DNA from: Euglena gracilis
Lineage: Eukaryota > Euglenida > Euglenophyceae > Euglenales
Length of the DNA: 64,000 nucleotides
Reading direction: 5' to 3'
Assembly (NCBI GenBank): GCA_039621445.1
Contig: CP154954.1
Coordinates: 44,681,847-44,745,846, forward strand
In this document: piece by piece, positions 37,335 to 48,400 of the stretch
Numbering within the stretch: position 1 is the stretch's first letter
Layout of the letters: each line of letters starts with the position of its first letter
Position numbers and translations under genes: made by a program
The notes under the pieces: generated by a model
Told to the model about the DNA's origin: nothing
The model's input: only the letters and a program-made list of their open reading frames with translations
Database searches by the model: none

Positions 37335-38097
37335 TCAATGAATATGAATATGAATATGAACAATAATATCATACAAGTACATATGTATTTATAAGCATAA
37401 ACATAAATATCAGTACAAATACAAATGTAAATATGAGTGCAAATGATGAATTATAATTACAATGCAATTATATGATAAATGAGTAATGTCTGTTGTGCAA
37501 TAATAATATATAAATGCACATATCATATGCATATAAAAAATGTTTGTTTTTATCGTTTATATAGGGTATCGAATGTTAAAAAGGGGCTATTTTCAATAAA
37601 ACAAAATATTTGTCCACAATGTTCCGAATATCAATTTCAGTTTTTCTATGCGAATTTCATCAATAAATCTGTTTTAATTAAAAAAATAAGGATCAGAAAA
37701 CAAACTAAAATTCAAGCAGAAACAAAATACTCATGCATTCAATTGGTCCAATTTAAGTGCCAGCCATTTTTTATTCGCCAGGAGCCCAATAATAAGAAGA
37801 GGGGAGTGGTGTATGGCACACCGGTGGTTCCAAAGGTTGTCTGGGACCTCTTCCCGTGATTTTTTTGTCGTTTTCATGAAGGCCAGCAGGTCACTTCAGC
37901 AACAGTCATGGAACTGATTTCGTCTCGTTTTTGACACAGTTTTAGGCTTAGATTTGGTCGTAAGTACGTTACACAAAATTTTAATCAAATTATTGACCCT
38001 TTGTCAAACCCTGCAATCTGACTCAAACCATCTCACATGAACGCTGTGGATATCATAAACGTCAGAACAATCCCAGAGGAAACATCAAGGTATAAAG

Positions 38098-38523
38098 CAG
38101 GGTGTTTGAAGATTGCTCAAGGAAATTTGTTCCCCCTGGGGGGGTCCAGCCAGCCTGCAGCCTTTTTCCAGCCCGGGACCCCCCCTCCCCTCCCCATTAA
38201 TGAGTTTTATTTATTTCCAGCCGCCCGAAGGGCATCCTCGTGGTGACGGATTTTTGCTTTTTGCAAAAAAATGGGCAAAAAATGGGCAAAAATGGGTCGG
38301 GTTTGAGTTATCCAGTTCAAATTTTGGGTAAAAAAAATCGATTTTTTGTCTAATTGGCAGTTTTTTTTGGCATTTTGCAGTTTCGATTTTTTGGTCATCA
38401 GTTCCAGCCTTGGGAATCTATGGGGGGAGGGGGGTCAGCCAGCACCTTTTTTCCACCAGCTCAAAATTTCCAGCTTTTGTGCTGGACACCCCCCCGGGGG
38501 GGGAGTCACTAAGCAACGCCCTG
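38098..38523. mobile_element. CAGGGCG-family element in copy B
   Basis: Same insertion as 30681-31109. The left end has drifted (CAGGGTGTTTGAAG); the right end AAGCAACGCCCTG and following ATCTGAAG are intact. Confidence 0.68.
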
Positions 38524-39566
38524 ATCTGAAGGGAACTCTGATTTTTAACGAGCGATCCAATTTGTATGATGTATGGTCTATTATGGGTCATGTTGCATGA
38601 AGACTGCATATTGAATCATAAGTGGATCTTGAGAATGAAGATACCAATCAACCCTCTGCCCAATAGCAGCCAAGAAATGAAGAGCAGATAAAATTATATG
38701 CACAATAGTTACCTTTTTGTCACCCCCAGTTTCAGATTCCTGGATCACAAAAAGAAATTTGCCATTAACGCTGGATCATCTCAAGCTTCGAGTGCCCTAA
38801 AAGCGCCAGAAAAGGAATACTGCATGTTTTGACAACAGAATCAGGTGTGGAGAACCATCCAAGAGCTCAGAAACAACAGCTTCGTTCGGTGCCAGAGATC
38901 CATTCCCACCACAGATGAGTGAGCAACCCATGGGATGCACAGAACTCAAACGGCGAGGGGCGTTGTGAACAGTTTTATGGGAAGCAAGCAAACAATTGCA
39001 AATTTGGGAAGTCCACATGCGAGTCACTGGCGAAGGGAGTCCCCCACCCAGGATGAGGCCGACCCCCCAAGACAAGGCCACATTGGGGTTTGGCCTCGAC
39101 CCCTGACAAATGGGCACACCCCCCCCGGCCCTCGGCGGCGGTTGCATTGCATTGCCTCGGGTGGGTGGATGAGATGAGACCCCCGTCTGGACCCCCATCA
39201 GCTGCTCCACGAGCTGGGTCCAGTACGTCAACGCGAGACGCCACCTCTGAACATAAAATCCAACTTGAAGAGCGACAAGGCGGTATGAGAAAGTTGGTAT
39301 TGTATTCTTGAAATGGAGGTGCTTGATGAGTTTGCAACACCCCACAGGGGATGAAGACGGGGGAAATAGCAGAAAAGTGGTTCGAAGTCGCCAAAAATTG
39401 TGGCAAAATTGTGGATAGCATTCTCCCCACTCAAACCCAGCTGGAATGTATCGTAAAGCATATACATTTATACCTGCCCTCGTGAAATTATTGCCTGACA
39501 AGTCAGCCAGTACAGAGATAGGTGACAGGTCCCTAATAAGACAGCTTGTCGAGAGTAGAGGTATGA

Positions 39567-40290
39567 AACAATCCTCCATTTAGTATGTATCACCCAAAAG
39601 ATTTTTTACGTATCACATGTATCACAGCCTAAAAATTAATGCATCACACATGTATCACCAAAAAAATTTATTTTTTTAGAAATTTTCACATTTTTTATAT
39701 TGGCAGACAGGTCAGCACCACGGAAGTGGGGCAGGAGCAGCCATGGGAACCTGAGTTCCTCAAGCCCAGGTGAGCGCCATCATATGTTCGTCTGGAAATT
39801 TTTCATCTTACAAATTTGTGCTTCACAACTATTTTTACCAGGGGAAAAATTGGAGGCCGAAAAAATTGATTGGGAAAAAATTGGCGTACAGAAATCCTGC
39901 CAATTTTTTCCGGCTCTTTTTTGAAAATCCTGCCAATTTTTCCCCATTTCCCCCCAATTTTTTTGGTTGCCATGGAAGAAATCTTGCCATAACTGGACGT
40001 TTTCATATAAATAATCCTGCCAATTTTTTCCGGGCCGTTTTCAGGTTTGGCACCACTTTTTTCGGCTTCCAATTTTGTCGGTTTCTAATTTTATCTAGCC
40101 CCAATTCCCCCCCCCCGGTATATGTTTCACCAAGGAAAATTTAAGTATCACGTGTGTATCACCATTTTTTTTAAATATATCATATACGTATCACCAAAAA
40201 AATTTTAATTTATCACATATGTATCACCACCAAAAAAATTATATCACAGATGCGTTGTGATACACACTAAATGGCGGAGGCCTGAGTCTT
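39567..40290. mobile_element. TATCAC-repeat element related to the one at 5294
   Basis: Left CCTCCATTTAGTATGTATCA and right TGATACACACTAAATGGCGG are inverted repeats resembling the 5294-5942 ends. Arrays of GTATCACATGTATCACC-like words lie just inside both ends (39590-39665 and 40130-40260). An exon-like stretch at 39709-39762 is bounded by CAG and GTGAGC. No clear TSD. Confidence 0.6.
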
Positions 40291-41300
40291 CCCCACAGCG
40301 GCATCACCAATGATCCCGAGGGCGCACAGTTGGCGCATTTCCTTCGCCAACGTTTCCATACGTTCGGACCGGCAGCGTGAGTCTGCGGTGTCTGAAGTCT
40401 GTCTGAGGTGAAGGAGACTGTGTCGTCTTTTCCTTAATACAAACGTCCAACCTTGAAACCAGGGTGTCGGGCGATGGCATTGGGGCGATCCTCGAGAAGT
40501 TCTGCGCGGTCAGCCCCCGCCACAGCTGCGTCACGAAAGGCTGTGATGGCGTCCCTCGCCCCCCCCCCCCCGGTTCGGCTGGTCGCCGTATTCACAAAAG
40601 CCCATTCGGGGCGGGTTTCCCGGCCAAGGTCCAGGATGTGATCCAAGGGTCGCAAGGCTTTTTTCCTGAAGGAGCAAGGTTCTTTTGATGCCATCCTGTG
40701 AAGGAGCGGTTCTGATCAGCATTTTCAAGTGCGATTGCCCAGTGAGCCAAAGTCCAACCCTTGCCGATAGGCAGCAGCTCCAAGCCTTTGAGCATCACGC
40801 CAATTATCTAGTCTGGGCTGTGAAACCGCCCCACAGACAGGAATGCCTTATATCCAAGGTTACGCATATTTTTGTACCCGCGGTGCACCAACAGCTAGTT
40901 CGGATCCTAACCCTTGTTTTGGGCATAACCCTAGTTTTGATGCAAACCCTAATTTTGATACAAACCCTGATACCCGCCGAAACCCTAATTTGAGTTCTGA
41001 TCAGATCCAAGTGTGGCTGCCCAGTGAGCCTGTGAAAGAAACTGTTGCAGGGCCGTCTGGCAGAGTTACGATCAGAGGCAGGGTTTTGACCGGTTTTAGG
41101 GTTAGCCTGAGAACTAGGGTTATGAAAGTCCCTTAGAAAGGGTTAGGTCAGACATTTTCACACACATATGTGTGTGTGTGTATGTATGTGTGTGTGTGTA
41201 TATATATATATGTATGTATGTATATATATACATGCATATATACATACATATACATACACACACACATATATATACCTAACCCTAACCCTATATATATATA

Positions 41301-41338
<38 letters not shown>

Positions 41339-42162
41339 ATATATATATATGAATAAGTAATCTCAACTTTCAACAGTCTGCTTGCATAACTCCTCGCACA
41401 CTCAAAATTCACGCAACAACTGCCTGCGCCTTCTTCACACTGGTGGCTTTTGTGACTGGAGGATTGTCTTCCAGAGGAACTGGTCCCAGGGCGACCCTGA
41501 AGACAGGGGGGGGGGTAATCCTTAATGAAAGGCACAAAGTCAGGGTTACGTGAAAATGCATATGGGGCCCAAGTCCATCGTGTGGTCCTTGTATGACGAG
41601 GTCATCGCTGCACATTTCACATTCAGCGTCTTCTGCTCTTTCACATTCAGCGTCCTCTGCTCTTGTGCTTCTCATTTGTCGATCCAGATGCAACCTTCAC
41701 GGCTCCATCCTTCCATAGTCATGCAGTTGTCCTTTTGCTACAAAGAAAATAGGACCCAGAGGAGCAGCGTGCAATTATGCCAAAAGGAATGGGCATGCGT
41801 GTTCGGCCAGCACGCTCTGCTGAAGACAGTGAGGATGACGGCCCCTCCTGGGAACCGGGTTGGGTCAATCCGGCCCCAGGAAAGGGGGTTCGAAACCTCC
41901 CGGGCCGCCTGCTTCTTTCGCGAGGAAGACGGCTTGATGCATTGTGCAACGCACACCTCCTCCAATCTTCTCAATAAACGGTGAGCCAATGGCATGCCTC
42001 ATTCTTCAATTGAGCGACGGGGAAGCGGTTGTTTAGGGCACCACCGCACAGTTAATGTTCCACCGCCTCAAGTTGTATGCCTGGGCCCTGGTTTGGTGTG
42101 GCTTAGCCCCCCCCCCCCTCTGGTTCGCCAGACACCCACCACGTCCTCCCCCCTCCCCCCAG
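40291..42162. other. Mostly unrecognised; telomere-like words and TA/TG tract
   Basis: CCCTAA/AACCCTA words are scattered at 40908-40995, 41098-41145 and 41274-41290 (CCTAACCCTAACCCTA). A (TA)n/(TATG)n microsatellite covers 41165-41350. Frames at 41700-42000 are open on both strands without motifs. Confidence 0.55.
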
Positions 42163-45100
42163 CGGGGGCGCCGTGGCGGGGACATCGACGTGTACGGGCG
42201 GCACACCCCGCGGGTGGCCACCGGGCTGTTCTGTGTGGCCGCCGACCTGCAGCGGCGGGGCCGGCCAGGGTGCTAGGCCCCATGAGGGTGAGGGAAGTTG
42301 TTTGCCGTGGTGGGGGGTGTCGTCCGATGTTGTTCCCCGGATCACATCTGCCACTTGCAGTGTGTGTTCCCCCTGGTTTCATCCAAGCACCATCGGACCG
42401 GGATTGCTTCCTGGCCTGGGGAGGGTTCACAGGTGTCTAATCTTTTTTCACACCCGGGTCAGTTTTCAAATTGTCCAAATGAAGTTGAGCTGCTTTCAGG
42501 TGGAATTTCTGTTTTCTATGGACCCTCCCTGATGTCATCACACCAAGGGGTCATTTGGTGGTCACCGCCGTCCAACAATTTTGGGACATGCCCCATAGAG
42601 GAAGAACTTGAATCACTGGATTTATTATTTATGTTTTATTTTATTGCTTTATTTGTTGATTTTTATTGATTTATTGACAGCGGCCACCACACACTCCCAA
42701 CCCAGTGTGGACCACCATCAGACCACGCACCTGACAATGGTCTTTTCAATCTCACCAAGGCAGAATCAATTTTCGGATTGGTTGGCATACACCTCCCAAA
42801 TCACCCCAATACCGACCCCTCCCCCTGGTTGTTGACCCCCTGGCCCGTTGGGCCCAACTTGACCCCCCCCCAAAGTTGACCCTCATCTGTTGGGCCAATT
42901 TCCCCCCGGAAGAATTTTTCCAGGTTTAAGAGATCACTACGAGGAATGGTTTCTCCGCAGAAATGCCTTCTTCGTCTGACGATGTGGCTGGGAAACCCTG
43001 AATATCCACAACTCCCAAGGTGATGTCCGATGGTAATAGGGTGTGGGGAGAAATCATCCAGCCATGTGGCATGTGAGCCCAAGTATGGGGAAAGTGACCC
43101 CAACAGCCCAACTTACCCCCCCCCCGAAGTTGTTGGACCCAACTTGACCCGGGTCAATAACATGGGGGGGATAGCGAGGTTTGGTTCCAGCCCATCTCTC
43201 CCTGTAGAAAATTTGGTGTGGTGCAAGTGGTGTTTCCCTGGCCAGACCATGGACCAGGCTTGTGCTTAGTCGGGTGCCTACCCCACGGGAGGTGGTGCTA
43301 GGGGCAGGCACCCCGTAGCACCTGATCCGACCCCCCCCCCGGGGAGGGGGGGTTTGGGGGGTGCCTGCCCCTAGCAGGCACCCCCCTCTGACCCCGGCGC
43401 CGAAGGCGCCGGGGGCCCGGAAAAGGCCATTTTCAATGAAAATTTTCTGGGCCCCCCCGGACCCCTACCCCCCCCGGGGGGTGTGCCTGCTAGGGGCAGG
43501 CACCCTATAGCACCCACCCCCCTCCCCCCCTCCCCCCAGGTCGGTAAGCAGAAGCATGCCCTGAACCTTTTTGGGGACCTTTTTCACCTGGATCTGACCC
43601 CCCATGTGATCAAACCCCCAATGTGATTAAACCCCCCCTGAATAGAAGCCTCCGGGGGCTGCTATTCGGAACGTTGGTCAAAAACCGAGGGGGGGGGGGG
43701 CTTCTATTGGGGGGGGGGGGGGCACTATTCGGAAAAGTGGTCGAAAATCAGGGGTCCGAGCATTATCGAAGAAATTTCTTTTTGGTCTACATGTCCTACC
43801 TTTCCAAGCCATGTCAAGTTTGCTGCAAATGTTACTATTGTGGATGCATTGGATCATTAGTTGTAAAAAAAATCACCCAACCCTTAGAGGTATTACAAAA
43901 ACTGGAGCCTACGCTAGACATTTACCGCACACTCCCCACACCCCCACACCCCCCCACACCCCCCCACACTTGACCAGCGTGGGCTCCAGTTTTTGCAATG
44001 CTCATTTAACCAATGGCCGAAGAAGCCAAAGCACTTGCCGTCTCAATTGACAGACAACCCACGAGGAGCGACCTACTATTCGGGGGGGGGGGGGCCACTA
44101 TTCGGAAAGTTGGTCGAAAACCGGGGGGGGCACTATTCGGGGGGGGGGGGGGGCTTCTATACAGGGGGGGTTATGCCATCAGGGGCAGTGAATTTGAACA
44201 GGTGGAAATGCATCCACGAATCGTACATCGTATGACAACAATTTCAATTCAGTTGTCAGCCATCTGAAGCATAACGGAACAACCGTGATTTTGATGGCCT
44301 CTTGATCTAAAGCTTGAGCTTTTGAAGGCAAGGCATCAATCATATGCGATCCTGATCAATTGCGGTATTGTATCAAGGCATCAAGGCATCAATTGGGGTG
44401 TATTTGTGCATAGGGAGTTGCTGCCCCCCCGCCCAGGGGCAGGGTACCCATCAGCTTCAGAAATTCTTACCTCTTTTCCGAAATAATGGTGGGCCAGCCC
44501 TGCACAGTCATTTTGAGCCAATCTCTCGAAGACCTGGGGGGTCCAGCTTGCTGGCTGGGAAAGGGGTGCTGGCTGGAGTTGAATTTTTGACAATTGCTTT
44601 TAATGGGCCCGATTTTGGGGGGGTCCCGCACCACCCTGGGTGGGTGGGGGGCACCTCCCCCCCCCCCCGGGGTCTTAAAAAGAAGCCTGGGCTGGACCAC
44701 TGGGGGGGGGGGTCCAGTACAGATTGGACCTGGCAGATACTTGAAGGCAGGCTTGAAATGGAGAGTCCCCTAGTCCCCAAATGACGTGCATGTTGGGGAG
44801 CCCCCCGGGTCGTTTGAATGGGGGATATGACTGGACGTGGGCCGATGAGGTCCTGGGGGGGGGGGGGGCAATAGATGCGGTGGATGCAGGCATGGGAAGG
44901 GATGACAGCCTTTGCATTGGTTGTGTTTTGGTGGTTGAGATTATGGGAGCCGTGGGAATTTTCGGGCTGTGGGACTTGAAGACTGGAAAGAAGCCCAAAG
45001 CCAGCTGGGCGGGAATGTTCCAACCTAAACATCATTTTTGAGGATTATTGGCCGGCACCCTTCCCCAGGCTGATTGGGGAGGGGGGGGGGCAGCAGCGAG

Positions 45101-45318
45101 GGCCGAGCCCTGGGGGCAGCTGCTGGACGCGGCGCGTATCTACCAGCAGGCGATGGAGGCGCAGGTGGCGGTGCTCGGGGCGAGGCACTCCTCCGTCGCC
45201 GTCACGTATGCCCACCTCGCCACCGTGTACGAGGGGCTGGGCCCAGGGCGTCGCCGTCCCCCGGCCAGCCAGCCGGTGTTGCACCCCTCACCCACCTATC
45301 CTCACCCACCCACCCACC

Positions 45319-45350
<32 letters not shown>

Positions 45351-45380
45351 ACCACAAACACACACACACACACACAACCA

Positions 45381-45413
<33 letters not shown>

Positions 45414-48400
45414 CACACACACACACACACACAACCACAAACACACACACAACACACACACATATACAGTAGGGGACATAAATAGTGGGACGCTCCGTCG
45501 GACATAAATAGTGGGACACCTAAAATTTTTTGGGGGACAGACATTTTTGTGAGCTGCGAAGTTGTTGAGGACCCAGATATAACCAAGGTGTTTCAAGTTG
45601 CCGCACGTATAACGGTTGCCCTGCACCACCCAACGGATGGCGAAGGGCTGTGGGGGTGCAAATTAATAGCGCATGGGGCCTCCATGAGCCTCGAGCAGGC
45701 GGCTGGGCATCAATGCATACAAGACACGAATTTCCGTCGGCGTGATTTCAGAAAACGCGCGCTGCGGGGCTGCTCAGGGGTCATTCTGGTTCGCAAACAC
45801 GCAGCCGTCGAGCTTGCGGAGGGCAACGGGCCACAGATGCCCAACTGGGTTGAGGTCGGGGCTCATCGGTGGCCAGAAACAGACCTCATTTTCTCCCATG
45901 GTGGCAGGTCAACGGAAATCAACGTGCCAGGGTATTCGTTTTATGGATTGAATTGAGTTGTGGCGCATATTCTTGCAAGCACCCAAACACACACGCGTGC
46001 ACGCATTTCTCTGGATGCCGTTTCAAAGATTTCCATCTTTCACAAATCTGACATACCTGGGCTTATTGAAGCGCAGGGCGCTTGCCAGGATTCCTTGGTA
46101 CCCCTTGGCAATCATCCTGTCCTGGCAAGCGCCCTGCGCTTCATTGTCAGATTTGTGAAAGATGAAAAGATGGGGTCGGTAAAAAATTGTATGGCCCCGA
46201 CCTCAACCCAGTTGGGCATCTGTGGCCCGTTGCCCTCCGCAAGCTCGACGGCTGCGTGTTTGCGAACCAGAATGACCCCCGAGCAGCCCCGCAGCGTGCG
46301 TTTTCTGAAATCACGCCGACGGAAATTCGTGTCTTGTATGCATTGATGCCCAGCCGCCTTGCTGCTGTGCTCGAGGCTCATGGAGGCCCCATGCGCTATT
46401 AATTTGCACCCCCACAGCCCTTCGCCATCCGTTGGGTGGTGCAGGGCAACCGTTATACGTGCGGCAACTTGAAACACCTTGGTTATATCTGGGTCCTCAA
46501 CAACTTCGCAGCTCACAAAAATGTCTGTCCCCAAAAAAATTTAGGTGTCCCACTATTTATGTCCGACGGAGCGTCCCACTATTTATGTCCCCTACTGTAC
46601 AGTAGAACCAGCTGTGTACACGCAACTGGCCATTTTGGGGAACGAGGTGGGTCCTCCCCCAAACAATGATACCCCACGGTTGGGTTCAAATCCTCCAAGG
46701 CAGGGCGGCGGGGCCCTGGCCGGGGCAGTGGGACAAGGCGCTGGAGGCGTACCGGCGGGCGCTGCAGCTGCACGCCGCGGCGGGCGGGGCGGCGCTGGAG
46801 GGGCGGGAGGGGGCCCTCTACCACCGCATGGCGAGCCTCTTCCAGAAGCAGGGCCACCGCCGCCGGGCCCTCGAGCTCTACGGTCGCTCCCGTACCCTGA
46901 AGGAGACCGCCGTGGGGCCCGCCGAGGCCGTCGGGGGACCTCCAAGGGACGGTGCCATCCTCACACCCCCACGGAATTGCGTGTCTGTCTGCGTGTGGGT
47001 TTGTTGGTGTGGCAGTTTTGGCGGTTTGAGTTTTGAGAGTGTGGCAGTTTTGGCAGTTTTGGCGGTTTCCCTTGTGCCCTTTCAAAATGGGTGGTGTCAC
47101 GTGAAGTTGTTTGCCATGAGGCTGGGCTGCAGTCGGCAGTCCAACCGACAGCCACCCACTCCCGTGTTCTGGCCTCCGTTTCGGGGTTCCCCATCACAGG
47201 TCTCCACCCAAGGCTTTACGGTTCAAGCATCCAGATTTGATCCAACTATCCCCACAATAAGCTTGGGGGAGGGGAATGCCCTCATTTGGGCAGCAGCCCC
47301 CCAATGGTTTGAAGGTCGTCGGCGAAATCACAGGTCGCGCATTTTTTTCCGACGGGTTGACAAAACGCATCCGCTTTTATCACTTGATCCTTGTGTTTCA
47401 TCGGAAGCCCCCCCCCCCAGGCCTCCCGCCAACGCCCCGGTCGTCGGGGCCATCGCGTACTCGATGGGGCAGCTGTACCACGCGGAGCGGCAGTTCCCGG
47501 AGGCGCTGGCCGCGTTCCACCAGGTGCTGACCGTGAAGGACATCCCGCCGGGCCCCGTCTGCCCACGGCAACCGCTGGCATAGACCGGCTCTGTCCAGGT
47601 CTGGCCCTCACCGATCTCCCTCTCTCCCTGAAGGCCCATCCTGTTGGGGTTGCCGGGTCGGCCGGGGAGCAGCCCAGGGTTCGATAGAAGGAGGGCGTAC
47701 ACGGTTTAGGTGGGGGGGTCCCCCCAACCCCCCCTCCTGGCCCGCAGGGGGGGTCCGGACCCCCCCCCGTCTTTATATCAAACCCTGGAGCAGCCTGCGG
47801 TGCTGTGGCCCCACATGCGGATGGCAGCGGTGTACAGCGCGCTGGGCGACCACGCAGCGCAGAGACCAGTTCGTCCAAAACCCAACCTTCGCCATGCAAC
47901 AGAGTGGGCAACAATTGCAGCGGACTGAAATTTTTTAAAGTTACCAAATTTTATCATAATCATATTTTTACATCTTTGGAGGTTGTTCATGTTCGGGACT
48001 GGCCGCTGGGGGCTGATGCGATTGAGATCAGGCTTCTTTTTAAGTCACCAGACCCCCCTCCCCCCGGGGGAAGGGGGCGGGGGGGTGGGTCCGGGCCGGC
48101 CCCCCGGGGGGGGGGGGGGGGTGTCCCGCACCGGAGGCGCTGGGTATACCTTTTCGGCGCGAAGCGCCGAAATTTTTTGATTAATTAATAATTAACAGGC
48201 CCGATTTTGGGGGGGGGGTCCCCGCCCCCCCCCCGCGCCACCCTGGGTGGGTGGGGGGGACCCCCCCCCGAGGGTCTTAAAAGAAGCCTGAGTGAGATGT
48301 ACCGGAAGGTGTTGGCGATGCAGGTGGAGGAGTGGGGGCCGGACGCCCTCGTGGTGGGGGAGCCCAGGGAGGGGCCAATGCGTGCTGGTAGATGCGTTCT

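Larger units (their letters stand above)
34720..39560 (+). repeat. Large dispersed repeat, copy B
   Basis: Counterpart of 27950-32600. Its AT-rich centre is interrupted by the GAATAGAAGCC element (35085-37334) where copy A carries the AAATATAAAGCC element. It lacks the insertion present at 31612-32145 in copy A. Confidence 0.8.
45467..46597. mobile_element. Tc1/mariner fold-back element
   Basis: Both ends read CAGTAGGGGACATAAATAGT inward and are flanked by TA (45465-45466 and 46598-46599). The arms are about 396 bp (45467-45862) and 404 bp (46194-46597), almost identical in inverted orientation. The spacer holds a second inverted repeat (46034-46090 against 46119-46165). Each arm carries the 3' end of a Tc1-type transposase, so the element is two tail-out halves. 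It lies in a TPR intron. Confidence 0.9.
45244..46718. mobile_element. Old CAGGGCG-type insertion forming a TPR intron
   Basis: The intron starts near CAGGGCGTCGCC and ends near GCGGGGCCCTG. Flanks GCTGGGCC (45236-45243) and GCCGGGGC (46719-46726) match 6/8. Removing one flank and the interior joins VYEGLG directly to QWDKALEAY, a perfect TPR helix. Predicted splicing (donor 45250, acceptor 46702-46703) keeps frame and adds about ten residues. It now contains (CA)n and the fold-back element. Confidence 0.45.

Noticed and set aside
45549-45956. ORF starting MSCEVVEDPDITKVF and its twin on the minus strand at 46112-46534
   Set aside because: Antisense of the Tc1 transposase fragments in the two inverted arms; the recognisable protein is on the other strand.
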